Below are positions 20,348-39,300 of a stretch of 64,000 nt of DNA, piece after piece. The first letter of the stretch is position 1, and each line of letters begins with the position of its first letter. The notes beneath the pieces were generated by a model. The model did not search any database and was not told the origin of the DNA. It was given only the letters and a program-made list of their open reading frames with translations. Made by a program: the position numbers and the translations under genes. Source of the stretch: Cladocopium goreaui (lineage: Eukaryota; Sar; Dinophyceae; Suessiales; Symbiodiniaceae). The stretch is from the NCBI GenBank assembly GCA_947184155.2, contig CAMXCT020000521.1, forward strand, positions 120,720 through 184,719, read 5' to 3'.

Positions 20348-23300
20348 ATGCCGTGGCGACGAGTCGAAAAAACCAGGGCGGCTGCGGAGGGGAAAACCTC
20401 CAAGCCGCCAGCACCACGGACGGTAGCGATCATCGGTACCTTGGCCAAGTTTCATGAAGTTTCATGAATTTTTTTCCGCTGGTTTTTTCACAGGGAAACA
20501 AAAAACACATCGTTGCGTTTAAAACATATCCCCATCAAAATTGTTTTTTTTGGCCTACCAAATACTTGGTTGATATATGTTGAATTCCCAATCTTTCGTA
20601 TTTAGTGTACAATAGTTACGCACACAGTATTCTGTATGATTCTATTTAAAAAAGATATATAAATACTTAGAATTCTATGTTCATGTTTATTTTCATGTCA
20701 TCTCACTTGATGGCAAGGTGGTGGCGTAGCCGGCCTTGCCTGTGCCAGACGTTTGCGGTCTTTGGGCGTCAAAGCCACGGTCTTCGACACCGGGAAACGC
20801 GAACCTGGGGGTCGAGCCTCGTCCCGGCTATGGCGTCTTGGTGGAAAAACGGTCGGATTTTTGGGCTGAGTTTTGGCTTGGGGTTAGATGGTTTAGCAAC
20901 GGTAGTGGGGTGAAGCAACCAAATTCTTGTGGCTTTTGTACGGATAGTTGAATCGGCAACAGTGGAAGTATCATTGGGTTTAAAATTTGACACCCACGTT
21001 TTCGTCAACGTGGCTTGAAAGGCAACAACATGAACAGTTCAACTTGCCAAAAATGGGGGTAAGAATCACTACACAGAATCAGATGGGGACATTAAGACCC
21101 AACCGAGATCTTTGGTGTTTTTTCAGACCCGCCAGAAATGGGCATGTGATTGGATAGCGAAATAATGGGAATCTGTTCAGTATGAGACCATGGAGGCTTT
21201 GTCAAGAAAATCTGTGAGTATGCAGCGTGGAACATTTCATGTTCATGGCAAAAGGCATATCATCAGGAAAGGTAGAAAGCCATTGAACGAACATGACTTC
21301 ACCAAAGTGAGCATGTTCCCTTCAGCCAATTGAGAAGACCACACCTTCAGTTTTGCAAGATTCACGGAAACAAAATGATGTTTGGATTCGATTTCCGCTT
21401 TTGAGCAAATTTGATCAAACCACAACCCTCAATTTCCATGGATTTCCATGGATTTCCATAGATTTCCATAGATTTCCATAGATTTCCATAGATTTCTATT
21501 GATTTCTATTGATTTCTATTGATTTCTATTGATTTCTATTGATTTCTATTGATTTCTATTCATCATTTCCCATGGATTTCCCATGGGATTTCCCATGGAT
21601 TTCACCAGGTGTGGCCAGGTGGTCGACCACGCCAGCCAATTCGTGACCTGTCTGGATCCCGAGCTCTCCGAAGTCCTCGCCTCCTCCGGGGCGGCGCGGC
21701 GCTTCGGCACCGATGGCCGCTTCGGGCGCCTTTCGACGGAGGGCTTCAGCGCCATCGACGACCAGTTGGAACGGTGGGTTGGGATCCAGGGCATGGCCGG
21801 AATCGTGAAGGCCTTGGCACAGGGACTCGAAGTTCATCAGGACCGGGTAAAAAAAAGATGGGAAAAGATGATGGAAATGATGATGGAAGTTTAATGATAA
21901 TGATGATACTTGTTCTGAAAAGAAGATCTGTTTGTTTTGGTTCCAAAAAACAGGCAATTCTGTGTTTTTGATCTTCAACTGCCAGTTTTTCCTATGTTTT
22001 TCTATGTTTTTCGGCTCAGTTGGCTCGGCTCCGGGCCACAGGATGTTTGGGTTCCACCCTCCAACGGCTTACAAGCCGCCGGCGGCAGCTGGAATGTGGT
22101 GGTGCCCCGAGATCAGAGCTACAACTTCGATGCAGCTGTCATCGCCCACAACGGCAAGTGCGCGGAACGGCTCACCTCTTCAACACCCGCCAAGGAGGCT
22201 AGGTTGATCCTAAGGAGGCTTTGATAATTTTGATATATCAGAGGTCCAAAATGTTGATATTGGGACTCCAATGATTGGGATATTGGGATTTGAGGTCATT
22301 GAGTCATCAGTGAGTTATCATGGAGTCATCTTGAATTTTGGATCATGAACGATCATGGTTAGCTGAAAATGGATGAAAAGCATGTTTTTTCTTGGCACAC
22401 CATGTCGCGAAGTCCAGTGTTTTGGAAGGTTCACGCCCTGCTTCGCACGAACTTTGCTGCTACTCTGCCCAGTCTCTTGGTCCATGCTAGTCCAAGTGTA
22501 GGAAATTTGGGCAGAGTTTGATCCCAAATGGACATCCCTCTGAAAATATGAAAGTCAGTTGGGATGATTATTCCCAATATATGGAAAAAAACAAATGGAG
22601 AAAGTTTGATCACATTCTGTTGGTGACCCGCTTGCGACCTGCTTGCGACCTGTTTCGCAGAGATTTTTCTGAGGAAATCCCGCGCCCGGAAGTGGCCGCT
22701 TCACTTTGAATCAAATCTACTCCCTGATCTTCGAGGTGCCCAAAGGTGTGATGCCCGAAAGCTTCGATGCAGCCGCTTGACCGCTGTCATTCTTGGGAGC
22801 AGTGAAAAACGGGACCCTTTGGATGTGGTATGATGTGGTTCATGAATCTTCATTTTATGTGTTTTTTGTGGGTCGGACCTGCAGCAACTTAAGTGGCCAC
22901 TGTTGAGGCCTTCGTGGAGAATGAAGCTACTTTGTCACTTGGCCGAAATGACGGACTCAAGTGACCTGAATCGCTATCTTAAGGTTATTGTTATTGAAGG
23001 TTATTGAAGGTTATTGACCGCCCAGCCAACTAGATGGGTGTAATTTACAGTGTAATCATTTAATCGATTTAATCCCCAATCTGAGCTTTCTTCCTTTCAT
23101 GTGTCCAGAAGTAGAATTTCTTTACTCGCTGGCTTGGTTGGACAATGTGACAGGCGATGGCTATCCTCGAACACGGGGAAACTGCAACAGAAAGCCGAAC
23201 ACGAGGCATGGGAACCATGGTTCGACAGGTTTGTGGTTGGTATCGCTCCAGCATTCCAGGTTTGGACGGCCTTGAGTTCTCCAGCCTTTGGAAAGCAGCA

Positions 23301-24579
23301 CAAGGCGCCACAGGAATTCTTGGAAGGCACTGCCAAAGAAGCGGAGGCTTGGCCGCTTCGATGGCTGTTTTTGGTGGCCGGTTCGGTGGCTGTTTGGTGG
23401 TGCCCAGGTGGTAGATCTGATGCTGGCTGCAGTGGAGAAAGCCGTGGCCTTGCCTGCCGGGACGGGGATGGGTTCACCAGGAGTGTTGTTGAGACTCATT
23501 TTACGAAATTTCTCCCGTGAAAAAGATGAAACAGCTGAGATAGAGGCTACAGTGTAGAATATATGGTCATATACATACGTATATATATATATAATATGGT
23601 AATATATACATACATGATATATATATATTATACATATCTGTCACATTAATGATGCCATTCATTTTGCCGTAGTCTTCTCAAACGTCCACAGGACTTTGGG
23701 TGGAGCAACTGGGGCTGTGAGACACACGAAATTGCAGCTCTGGGGAGCGGCTTTACCAATCAGTCGTAACTCGGCGAAATTGTTCGACGCGCACGCGTAG
23801 GGCAGGCTTCACCATGTCACCATGTGGATGTGGGTCAAAATGGAAGACCATTAATGGGACCACAGATGTGAATGTCTAGTTTAGTATTAACCATCCAATT
23901 ATTGGGGTACCTAATTTTGACCCATACCCATGTGTTTGTTACAGTTTCTAAGATCTTTTTCGAAGAAACTTGGTGCCATCTTCAACTATGGTGATTATCC
24001 ATCGAAACATATCTAAACTACAGAATCAGCTGAGAAATTTGAAGGCGTTTATAGGCGTTTTCAGAAGTTTTCCAAAGGGAAAATTGCTGGCAGGATGGGC
24101 GAGCAGTGATGCTGTTGACTTCGTTTGGTCTGCGGCCCATCGCATTGGCATTGCAGGCACAACAAGTCACAGCGACAGCGCCAGGATGTGACTGGTGGTG
24201 GTGTGATACAATGGGAGCTTGAGGAAGAATGGCACATCATACTCACCAAGAAATTGCGAAATTGCTTGGTGTCTTGGTGATTCTGTGATTCTACCATATT
24301 CTACAATGTGACCCCCCCCAGTTATAAGTTGGTTAACAAAAGCCGCAGTAAGTATAGTTATAAGTACCATAAACCATAGTTATTGGAGTTATACACCAAC
24401 TTAGCATTGTACCATATTCTACCAGCATTCCATGTGTTTTTCCCATGCCAAAAACGCCAGGCGACTGGTTGAGTTCCGTGCCCGAACGCGCATCCACCAT
24501 CGAAGCAGCCTGGATCTCTGGAGTTCGACTGGCAGATCATATCGACATCCTGGCAGATTTTCCCGACCTGGGACGATGA
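20348..24579 (+). CDS. FAD/NAD(P)-binding oxidoreductase (COG3380 / renalase-like), 13 exons
   Basis: Exons: 20348-20435, 20718-20826, 21609-21846, 22042-22197, 22429-22466, 22693-22771, 22908-22933, 23154-23205, 23260-23340, 23408-23460, 23692-23762, 24094-24156, 24461-24579. They total 1173 nt, giving 390 aa plus TGA. The dinucleotide-binding motif is split across exons 1 and 2 (TVAIIG + GGVAGLACARRL), followed by VFDTGKREPGGRASSR. Later conserved-looking segments are QVVDHASQFVTC, RWVGIQGMAGIVKALAQGL, AAVIAHNGKCAERLTSSTPA, FTLNQIYSLIFEVPKGVMPE, KLQLWGAALP and HRIGIAGDWLSS. Known members of this family bind FAD with an amine-oxidase-like fold; the substrate is unknown. Donors: 4 GT, 7 GC, 1 GA; all acceptors AG. 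The start is the first ATG giving a short basic leader; the frame is open upstream to 20144, so a longer N-terminus is possible. Exons 5 and 6 are the least certain. Confidence 0.86.
21425..21560. repeat. 10-bp tandem repeat (GATTTCCATA / GATTTCTATT)
   Basis: About fourteen decamers in intron 2 of the oxidoreductase. The array drifts in steps from GATTTCCATG through GATTTCCATA to GATTTCTATT, suggesting expansion from one end. Confidence 0.95.
22525..22582. mobile_element. Family F fragment, reverse orientation
   Basis: CCCTCTGAAAA, then TCAGTTGGGATGATTATTCC and CAATATATGG, are the reverse complement of the inner part of family F (compare 49190-49255). Confidence 0.6.
23820..23933. mobile_element. 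Family G element in oxidoreductase intron 11
   Basis: CATGTGGATGTGGGTCAAAA and TTTTGACCCATACCCATGTG form the inverted ends. Confidence 0.75.
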
Positions 24580-24714
24580 ACAGAAAATAAACAGCTACAG
24601 ATCTGTAGATGTTGATGTTCATCAAACATCCATAAAACCTGGTGGGTTTTTTAAATGAACCATAAAAAACTGATCGTTTTTTTTTAAAATGAACCAGATG
24701 GTCGAAACAAAACG

Positions 24715-25834
24715 ATGAAATTGCAGATTCTAAAAGGTGAAGCCGTTGTTTCTGCTGTCGAATTCGCCAGGCTGGGCATTCTTCAGATGATGCGGGCTTG
24801 CAATTAGGCCATGTTGGCCACGTCGCATCATGATGTGGATGTCACATGTGTCACAATGGATTGGTTTAAGGGAAAATTTACAGGTTTAAGCCCCATTTAT
24901 TTCATGGGAAAATCGATGGTTTCCGGTGTAGATTTTCCCTTAAACCAATCCATTGAATTGATTGTCCAAAACATCCTGAAACCAACTCGTCGCAAATCGA
25001 AAAACGTATGTATCAGTGGTGAAAGCGAGACCAGTGGTGGTTCCGTTGAGCGTTTGGCCGTTTGGCTCAACGGTACCCTTGGTTTGGGACGAGTACGAGC
25101 CCAGCAAGTTCGCCATCCAACCCATCCAATCCATCCATCCTTGTCACAACGATGCCTGGAAAGTGCCAGGGAATTTGAAGCTCATCTTCAGCTCAGAGGT
25201 GCAGTCACCCGCGGTGGATCAAGTGGTGCCAATCGTTGAGATGCTGCAACGGCAGATGCAGCAAACGCAGCTGCATCCGCAGCATCCAGAAGTCCAAGCG
25301 CCTCAAGTGAAGGATGTGAAGGAGCCAAAGGAGCCATCAGAAACAGGAAACCGAACGCGAGGCACGCCACTTGAGTCACTTGAGCCCATGGTGACGGTTG
25401 TGGTGAAGAATATTCCGCTTCACTACAGCCAAGACATGTTTATGGACCAGGTCAAGAAACATGGATTTGAGGGTCTCTTCAACCTTCTTTACTTGCCATG
25501 GAACTCCAATGGCCGTGACACCAACAAGGGCTTGGGCTTTGTGAACTTCATCCATCCAGATGATGCTCAACGATTTCAGAAGGACATGGAGGGGAAGTAC
25601 TTTGACGATGACGAACACACGGCTTGCCACCGCGGCTTGCCCATTGAAATTGAACGTGCAGATGTCCAGGGCCTCAAGTCCAACGGAGCCCGCTTCAACA
25701 AAAAATCCCACAGAGCTCCATGGTTGTCGCCCACAAAGCCAATGGTGCCATTGTTGGAGATTGGACAATGGGCTGGAATTCCCAGACGCCGCAAGGTTGG
25801 CGGCCAAGCTGATCCCCTGGTGAAAGCCGATTGA
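24715..25834 (+). CDS. Mei2-type RNA-recognition-motif protein, 2 exons
   Basis: Exon 1 24715-24799 (MKLQILKGEAVVSAVEFARL...) joins through a GC donor to exon 2 25017-25834; total 903 nt, 300 aa. A Gln/Pro-rich linker (MLQRQMQQTQLHPQHPEVQA) precedes one RRM beginning VTVVVKNIPLHYSQDMFMDQ, with FNLLYLPWN and the RNP1-like KGLGFVNFIHPDDAQRF. This spacing and the KNIP...Y.LPW signature are typical of the C-terminal RRM of Mei2-like proteins, which bind RNA and in yeast and plants act in meiosis and growth. The role here is unknown. Exon 1 is less certain than exon 2. The gene starts only 135 bp after the oxidoreductase stop, and its single intron contains a family C element. Confidence 0.85.
24856..24954. 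mobile_element. Family C palindromic element, copy 1
   Basis: AATGGATTGGTTTAAGGGAA and TTCCCTTAAACCAATCCATT are near-perfect inverted ends. Copies at 31404 and 58617. Confidence 0.92.
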
Positions 25835-25916
25835 GCGCAGGTCGGCACTACGTCGAGCTTTTGTTGGTTAATGTCGCCGTCTGAAGCTGCTTCGCGGCGT
25901 CCGAAGCACCAGACAT

Positions 25917-26042
25917 AGTGTGGATGGAAGAAATCCTGCACCAGTTGGTAACTATTGGGAACTATAAAACATTGTAAATAATGGGATTACAATGGGATAA
26001 ACCATCTATTAACTGGTGCAGGATTTCCTCCATCCACAGTAG
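25917..26042. mobile_element. Family H palindromic element, copy 2, intergenic
   Basis: GTGTGGATGGAAGAAATCCT and GGATTTCCTCCATCCACAGT bracket CCAGTTGGTAACTATTGGG. It occupies most of the short spacer between the RRM gene and the next gene. Confidence 0.88.
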
Positions 26043-26144
26043 TGTTTAAAACACATCAGATCTTCTGTGGGTTGACTCCAAAGAAATGTCGTGGTATCAT
26101 CACGTAAAACGTAGATGCGAGCCTCACTGACCTGTCAGTTCACC

Positions 26145-27194
26145 ATGTTCACCGTCGTGCAGAGAGGGCAGACCATGCAGTTCCAATGGAACACTTTCCA
26201 CAAAAGCCAGCCGCTAGGCCGCTAGGCTAGGCGAAGTTCCTTTTGCGAACAAAGTGAGTTATAGGGGTTCTGGGGAGCGGGTGAAAAGTGTGTGGGTGAA
26301 AAGTATTGAAAAGTATATGGGTGAAAAGTCTGTGGGTGAAAAGTCTGGTTGGGGGAAAATAGGGATGGGATGCTGGCTTTCGTTCCCCCCTTCTCAGGTT
26401 TATCATGGTTCATCAAATCCGCCACCTGTAGTGCAGAAAACGCATGAGTAGTGGTCCGTGGTGGTTCAATTTTGGCCTGATTCTTGCACATGTTCCCCAT
26501 CTTCAGATGTTCTTCAGAGGTTTCAGGACATATTTTCAATCTGAAGATATCTGGAGGTTTCCCCAAAAATTCTGGGACCAAAATTGCCGGCTCCCATTTT
26601 TTTTTAACCCTCTGGTAAACATACAAAAAGCTATTGAAAATGGCCCAGTCGAAATAGTGGATTTACATGGATTTACCCATTAAAAATGGTGATTTTCCAT
26701 AGTTATGTGACAGTTTACCAGAGGGTAAAACACATGGATTGGTTCAATCCATATCACCAGACGAGTCGATCGAGTCACAGGCGAATCGGGCGGCGTCTTC
26801 GTCCCGGTGAACGCGGACTTTGGCAGCAGCGGCAGCGAAGCAGTTGCCTGGGTGGACCCGGAAAGTCCCAAAGGCAAAGGCAAAGGACGAAAGGCCGGAT
26901 ACTGGGAGGGTGCCACAATTTGAAGTGCCGTTTTTTTTTGGAAAGTTGGGAAAGTGTAGGGAGTGATTTGAATGAAATGATGAAATGAAATTCATGACAT
27001 TTTTCATTTTGTGTTGATTCTCCCTGGTTTAGTCATGAATCGATGTCTCAGATAATTCGATTGCGAATATTTTGAGTTCTAAGACGCTTGACTTGATGAG
27101 ATTCCGTTGTGCAATACTTCCTTTGTCGGTTTCAGTCGTCGAAAACCGCCAGGGCAAGTGGAAGGGTCGAAGCAACAGCCGTGGGCGTGGATGA
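26145..27194 (+). CDS. Small basic KGKG/RGRG protein, 3 exons
   Basis: Exons 26145-26209, 26761-26909 and 27136-27194 join in phase to 273 nt, 90 aa. It starts MFTVVQRGQTMQFQWNTFHK, continues VTGESGGVFVPVNADFGSSG, then SPKGKGKGRKAGYWE, and ends KWKGRSNSRGRG. The C-terminal half is strongly basic and Gly-rich, which suggests nucleic-acid or ribonucleoprotein association, but no domain is recognised. Donors are GC then GT. Intron 1 holds a family A element. Start chosen because the ATG follows a stop-rich spacer and TTCACC. It stands 310 bp after the RRM gene. An orphan in my reading; a partial or differently spliced gene remains possible. Confidence 0.6.
26605..26727. mobile_element. Family A element in intron 1 of the KGKG gene
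   Basis: Left end TAACCCTCTGGTAAACATAC, right end TGACAGTTTACCAGAGGGTA. Interior has the CAGTCGAAATAGTGG module and a duplicated TGGATTTAC. Confidence 0.92.
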
Positions 27195-27317
27195 CAGCGC
27201 TGCTTTTCGAAATATTCGAAGGACCTGTACATAGTTCTCCCAGTATGGAAAGATATGCCGTTTGCAAAAAGGACCATGGCTGCAGTTTGTAGATGTTTTT
27301 AGCTCCCACAAACTTCC

Positions 27318-27352
27318 TGACATGACATGACATGACATGACATGACATGACA
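27318..27352. repeat. 5-bp tandem repeat (CATGA)
   Basis: Seven perfect copies in the 800-bp spacer before the helicase gene. The rest of 27195-27760 shows no supportable exon. Confidence 0.95.
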
Positions 27353-27763
27353 TGTGACGAAGTGTGTAGACGTTCCAGTTTCATGGCATTTCATAGCCAT
27401 ATTGGCTGGAGACCTCATGAAGAACACGAATGAGCTGAAGCCATCTGAAGCCTGCAAGTAGATCAAGTAGCAAGAAACAGTAACCAGATTAACCAGTCAT
27501 TGACATAGAAAGATTCAGCAATGATTCAGCAATTGGATCAAACAATCTGTCACTGCGAATCACAGGAACCAACAGATCAAGTACAGTTTAGTTGACCAAA
27601 AATCCGCCCCCTGAGCGGCACAATTTGGCCATGCAGTTTCTGGGTGCTGAGCCAAACTATGGAGGCTTCCCCAATTTTGCGTATGGAAATCAGGGGTGAC
27701 TTGGCCATTTTGGCGATGAGTTGGCCATTTTGATTATGAGTTGGCCATATTTAGTGATGAATT

Positions 27764-27837
27764 GGCCATAGAAATAGTGGATTTACCCATTGAATATGGT
27801 GATTTTCCATAGTTATGTGACAGTTTACGAGAGGGTA
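27764..27837. mobile_element. Family A element, right half only
   Basis: TTGGCCATAGAAATAGTGGA ... GTGACAGTTTACGAGAGGGTA. The left arm is replaced by a TTGGCCATTTTG repeat. Confidence 0.75.
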
Positions 27838-27995
27838 TCCTTAATGTTAGATGGTGGTTGAAGAGTTCGGCTACCCATGGCTAGCCTGCTATTCCATTGC
27901 TATTCCGGTTAATCATGGTGAATCATCAAAAAAATCCCAGCAGATTGCCATCGGATTTTTCCGTCTTGGAAAAATCCGCCGAGGTTCAAACGCCG

Positions 27996-36029
<8,034 letters not shown>

Positions 36030-36054
36030 ACTTCAGAAATGGATCTTCATCAAG

Positions 36055-36130
36055 TTCATCCCATCACCATCCCATATTCATCCCATAATCATCCCATAAC
36101 CATCCCATAACCATCCCATAACCATCCCAT
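36055..36130. repeat. 11-bp tandem repeat (CATCCCATAAC)
   Basis: Six to seven copies just after the helicase stop. Confidence 0.93.
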
Positions 36131-36132
36131 CC

Positions 36133-36254
36133 ATATGAGCTATGGTCAATACTCATGGTTAATAACCATTAATAGGGGCTAGTCATCCAATGGTTCATAG
36201 GGATTTATAATAACCATTGGATCCTTATAGTGAGTATTGACCATGGCTCATATG
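36133..36254. mobile_element. Family I palindromic element, intergenic
   Basis: ATATGAGCTATGGTCAATAC and GTATTGACCATGGCTCATAT are near-perfect ends, with internal ATTATTAACC-like arms. Single copy in this window; it lies in the 277-bp spacer between helicase and topoisomerase. Confidence 0.85.
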
Positions 36255-36306
36255 CCACAAAAACCATCAAAAACCGATCCCATGGCCTTGCGAGGTGGTC
36301 CATCAA

Positions 36307-39300
36307 ATGCTTTGGAGACGCCAGAAGTCGCAGCAAAACGACAATCGCTGGGACCATCTGCCAAAGGTGCCATATTTTCCACGGAGAGTTTGATGCCAAT
36401 AAATTGATGACTTTTGATGGCTTGGATATCCCGAAATGGTGCTATAAGACCAGCCATTTCAGTGGAAGATCATAGGGCTTGGATATTTTTTTTGGCTTGC
36501 TACTCTTTGACATCAAAAAAGTTGCCATTGAAACTGACAACTCGTGGGTCGTGTTTTTTGCAATGTTTGTCTTGTCAAACTCTCTTCACGATAGCTCGGC
36601 TTGCCATAAAAACATCAGCTGCCATTCCAGGTGGCTTCCAGCCGGGTCAAATGGGTCAAATTTTCAATGCCATCCCATTTTGACCACATTTTTGGATCGA
36701 TTTTGAGTCCGGGAAGGTGCTGATGGTAGCAGAAAAACCATCCGTCGCGAAGCTCATCGCAGAGTTTCTCTCCGGTGGTCGGATGCGATTCCGCAAAGGC
36801 CGCTTGGGATGACCTGGGTGGGTACCCTCTGGTTATGTGAAAATAGCTATTGAAAATGGCCATTTATAGTGAGTTTTCCCATAAAAAATGGTGATTTTCC
36901 ATAGCTATGTTAGTTTACCAGAGGGTAATACCCATGGGGCTTCAACTTTTGGATGGCGATGTCTGTGATTTATTTGGATTGCGATGTTTTGCCCAGAAAA
37001 ATCCGATGTTTCGGATTCATCCTGCTTTTTCTAGCAAACTTCTTGTTTTCGTGAAGGCTGGTACTGATTTCAAACTGAGTATCCAAAAAAGGGGGGTTCT
37101 CAAAATGGGGGGGTTCAATACCCAAAATGGTCGACGTGGATGATTTGGGGTAGCCATATGACTTAGGAAAGCTCCATATGATCCATGGATAGTGGATATC
37201 CATGGATATCTTTCGATGTTGCTGAAAGGTCAGAGCAGAGCTGTTCAGATCTACGAGTTTAATGCCTACTTTCCACCAGCTCATCAACAGTGCCGCATCA
37301 TGCAGACCTCCACCATTGGGCACGTCTTCGGTACCATGGCTGCCAGGGTTCTTTTGGGTGAATGTTAGGCCAGATGACCAACAGCTTGAGGTTGGTTGAG
37401 GTTGGTTGAGGTTGGTTGAGGTTGGGTGAGGTTGGTTGAGGTTGGTTGAGGTTGGTTGAGGTTGGTTGAGGTTGGTTGAGGTTGGTTGAGGTTGGTTGAG
37501 GTTGGTTGAGGTTGGTTGAGGTTGGTTGAGGTTGGTTGAGGTTGGTTGAGGTTGCTTGAGGTTGCTTGAGGTTGCTTGAGGTTGCTTGAGGTTGCTTGAG
37601 GTTGGTTGAGGTTGCTTGAGGTTGGTTGAGGTTGGTTGAGGTTGGTTGAGGTTGCTTGAGGTTGCTTGAGGTTGGTTGAGGTTGGTTGAGGTTGGTTGAG
37701 GTTGCTTGAGGTTGCTTGAGGTTGGTTGAGGTTGGTTGAGGTTGCTTGAGGTTGCGGTTGAGGTTGCTTGAGGTTGCTTGAGGTTGGTTGAGGTTGGTTG
37801 AGGTTGCTTGAGGTTGCTTGAGGTTGGTTGAGGTTGGTTGAGGTTGCTTGAGGTTGCTTGAGGTTGGTTGAGGTTGCTTGAGGTTGGTTGAGGTTGCTTG
37901 AGGTTGCGGTTGAGGCTGCTTGAGGTTGCTTGAGGTTGGTTGAGGTTGAGGCATATCCACCAGCCTTAAGGATTGGATTTCAAAGACAACCGACCCAAAG
38001 ACATCGCGGAATTGTTCCACGATCCCTGCAAGAAGACCATCGAGGATAGCACTGCAGGGAGCCACAGCGAGATTTCAGAATTTCAGCTCCAGGGGGAAGG
38101 TCGGAAATCCCATTTGTGATGCATCTTTTGATATTTTTGACAGGAATTCCCATGGGAATTGTCCATTTCTGAAAGAGAGTCGTCAGTCGTCAGGTGAATG
38201 TTGTGTGATCGTTGGAAATTTCACCAGCTCACTGAAATTGGCTTTACGATGGTCGTGACGATGGTCGTGACGATGGTCGTTATGATGGTTTTGGCAAGGG
38301 ATAGCATGACCACTCCTTCTTTTAGCAGCCTTAGCCCTAGGCCAAGAATCGGATTGTTGAGCACTTCCAGGACGACGCCGTGTGCCGTGTCATTGGTGTC
38401 ATTGCCAATGTTCCAACCATGCTCCAACCAATGCTCCAACCAGTTATAACCAGAGTGGAACATCAGGAGTTGGCCGCAGAAGCCGATTATTTGGCCCTGT
38501 GGTTGGATTGCGATAAAGAGGCTGCAGCTGATGCAGCTCTGATGGCTGATGGGTCCTGGTTGGTCACCAATCCCTAAGATCCAGAAAATTTTCACGGCCA
38601 GCACGTACCGTTGCAGGGCGAGAACATCTGCTTTGAGGTGATTTCATTGTGTTTCTTGGCAGAAAAAAGAGCACTGATCTGAGCACTTTTTTGAGCAGCG
38701 TAGAGCAGCAGAGATGATTTTTACGTTTTTTTTCGCAGGCGAGAACATCCAGAGAGAGAACATCTACAGGTGCGGATTCCGTGAATTCTGTGAGCAGTTT
38801 GCTGTTGTACAACTGCACAGAAGGATCAGTTCACTCAGTGTTTGGTAGCTATGAGTGTTTGAGATCCACGCTGGAAAAACACGCATCGGTAATGATCGGT
38901 ATGTCTTTGTTTTTACAATCGCAATGATCATAGTGCCATATTTTTTTGCCATTGAATCATCTCCAATCAGGTGAATCAGATAGTCATAGTCATAGACAGT
39001 CATAGTCATTTTCATATATTTTCATAGATAATCATACTGAGTCATACAGTGCTTCATCCATGCAGCAATTAAATCAATGGCACACGCGCATCAATGGCAC
39101 CACATGGCAGGGCTCAATTTTCCGCTCTCACTGAACCGGAGCTGAAGGGAGCCTTCAACAACCTGGGGCGCCCTGATAAGCTCCAAGCCCAATCAGTGGA
39201 TGCACGACAGGACAAAATCGGGCTGGCGCCACGGTTTCACAACATCCTGCATGATGAAACATCAATTGATTCATCAATATTTTAATCACGATTCCATTGT

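Noticed and set aside
21546-21978. Minus-strand open frames opposite oxidoreductase exon 3
   Set aside because: Shadows of the + strand exon carrying the conserved DHASQFVTC and RWVGIQGMAGI segments.
25070-25085. Possible spliced-leader relic (CCGTTTGGCTCAACGG)
   Set aside because: Only a short stretch resembles the dinoflagellate leader and it lies inside an RRM-gene exon.
25376-25807. Minus-strand 143-codon open frame opposite the RRM exon
   Set aside because: Shadow of the RRM coding strand, which has a recognisable domain.
37387-37951. CRISPR-like array
   Set aside because: Contiguous decamers without unique spacers; eukaryotic context.
37298-38065. Minus-strand 255-codon frame rich in Asn/Gln/Pro/Thr
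   Set aside because: It is the decamer minisatellite in a topoisomerase intron, on the strand opposite to all confirmed genes.
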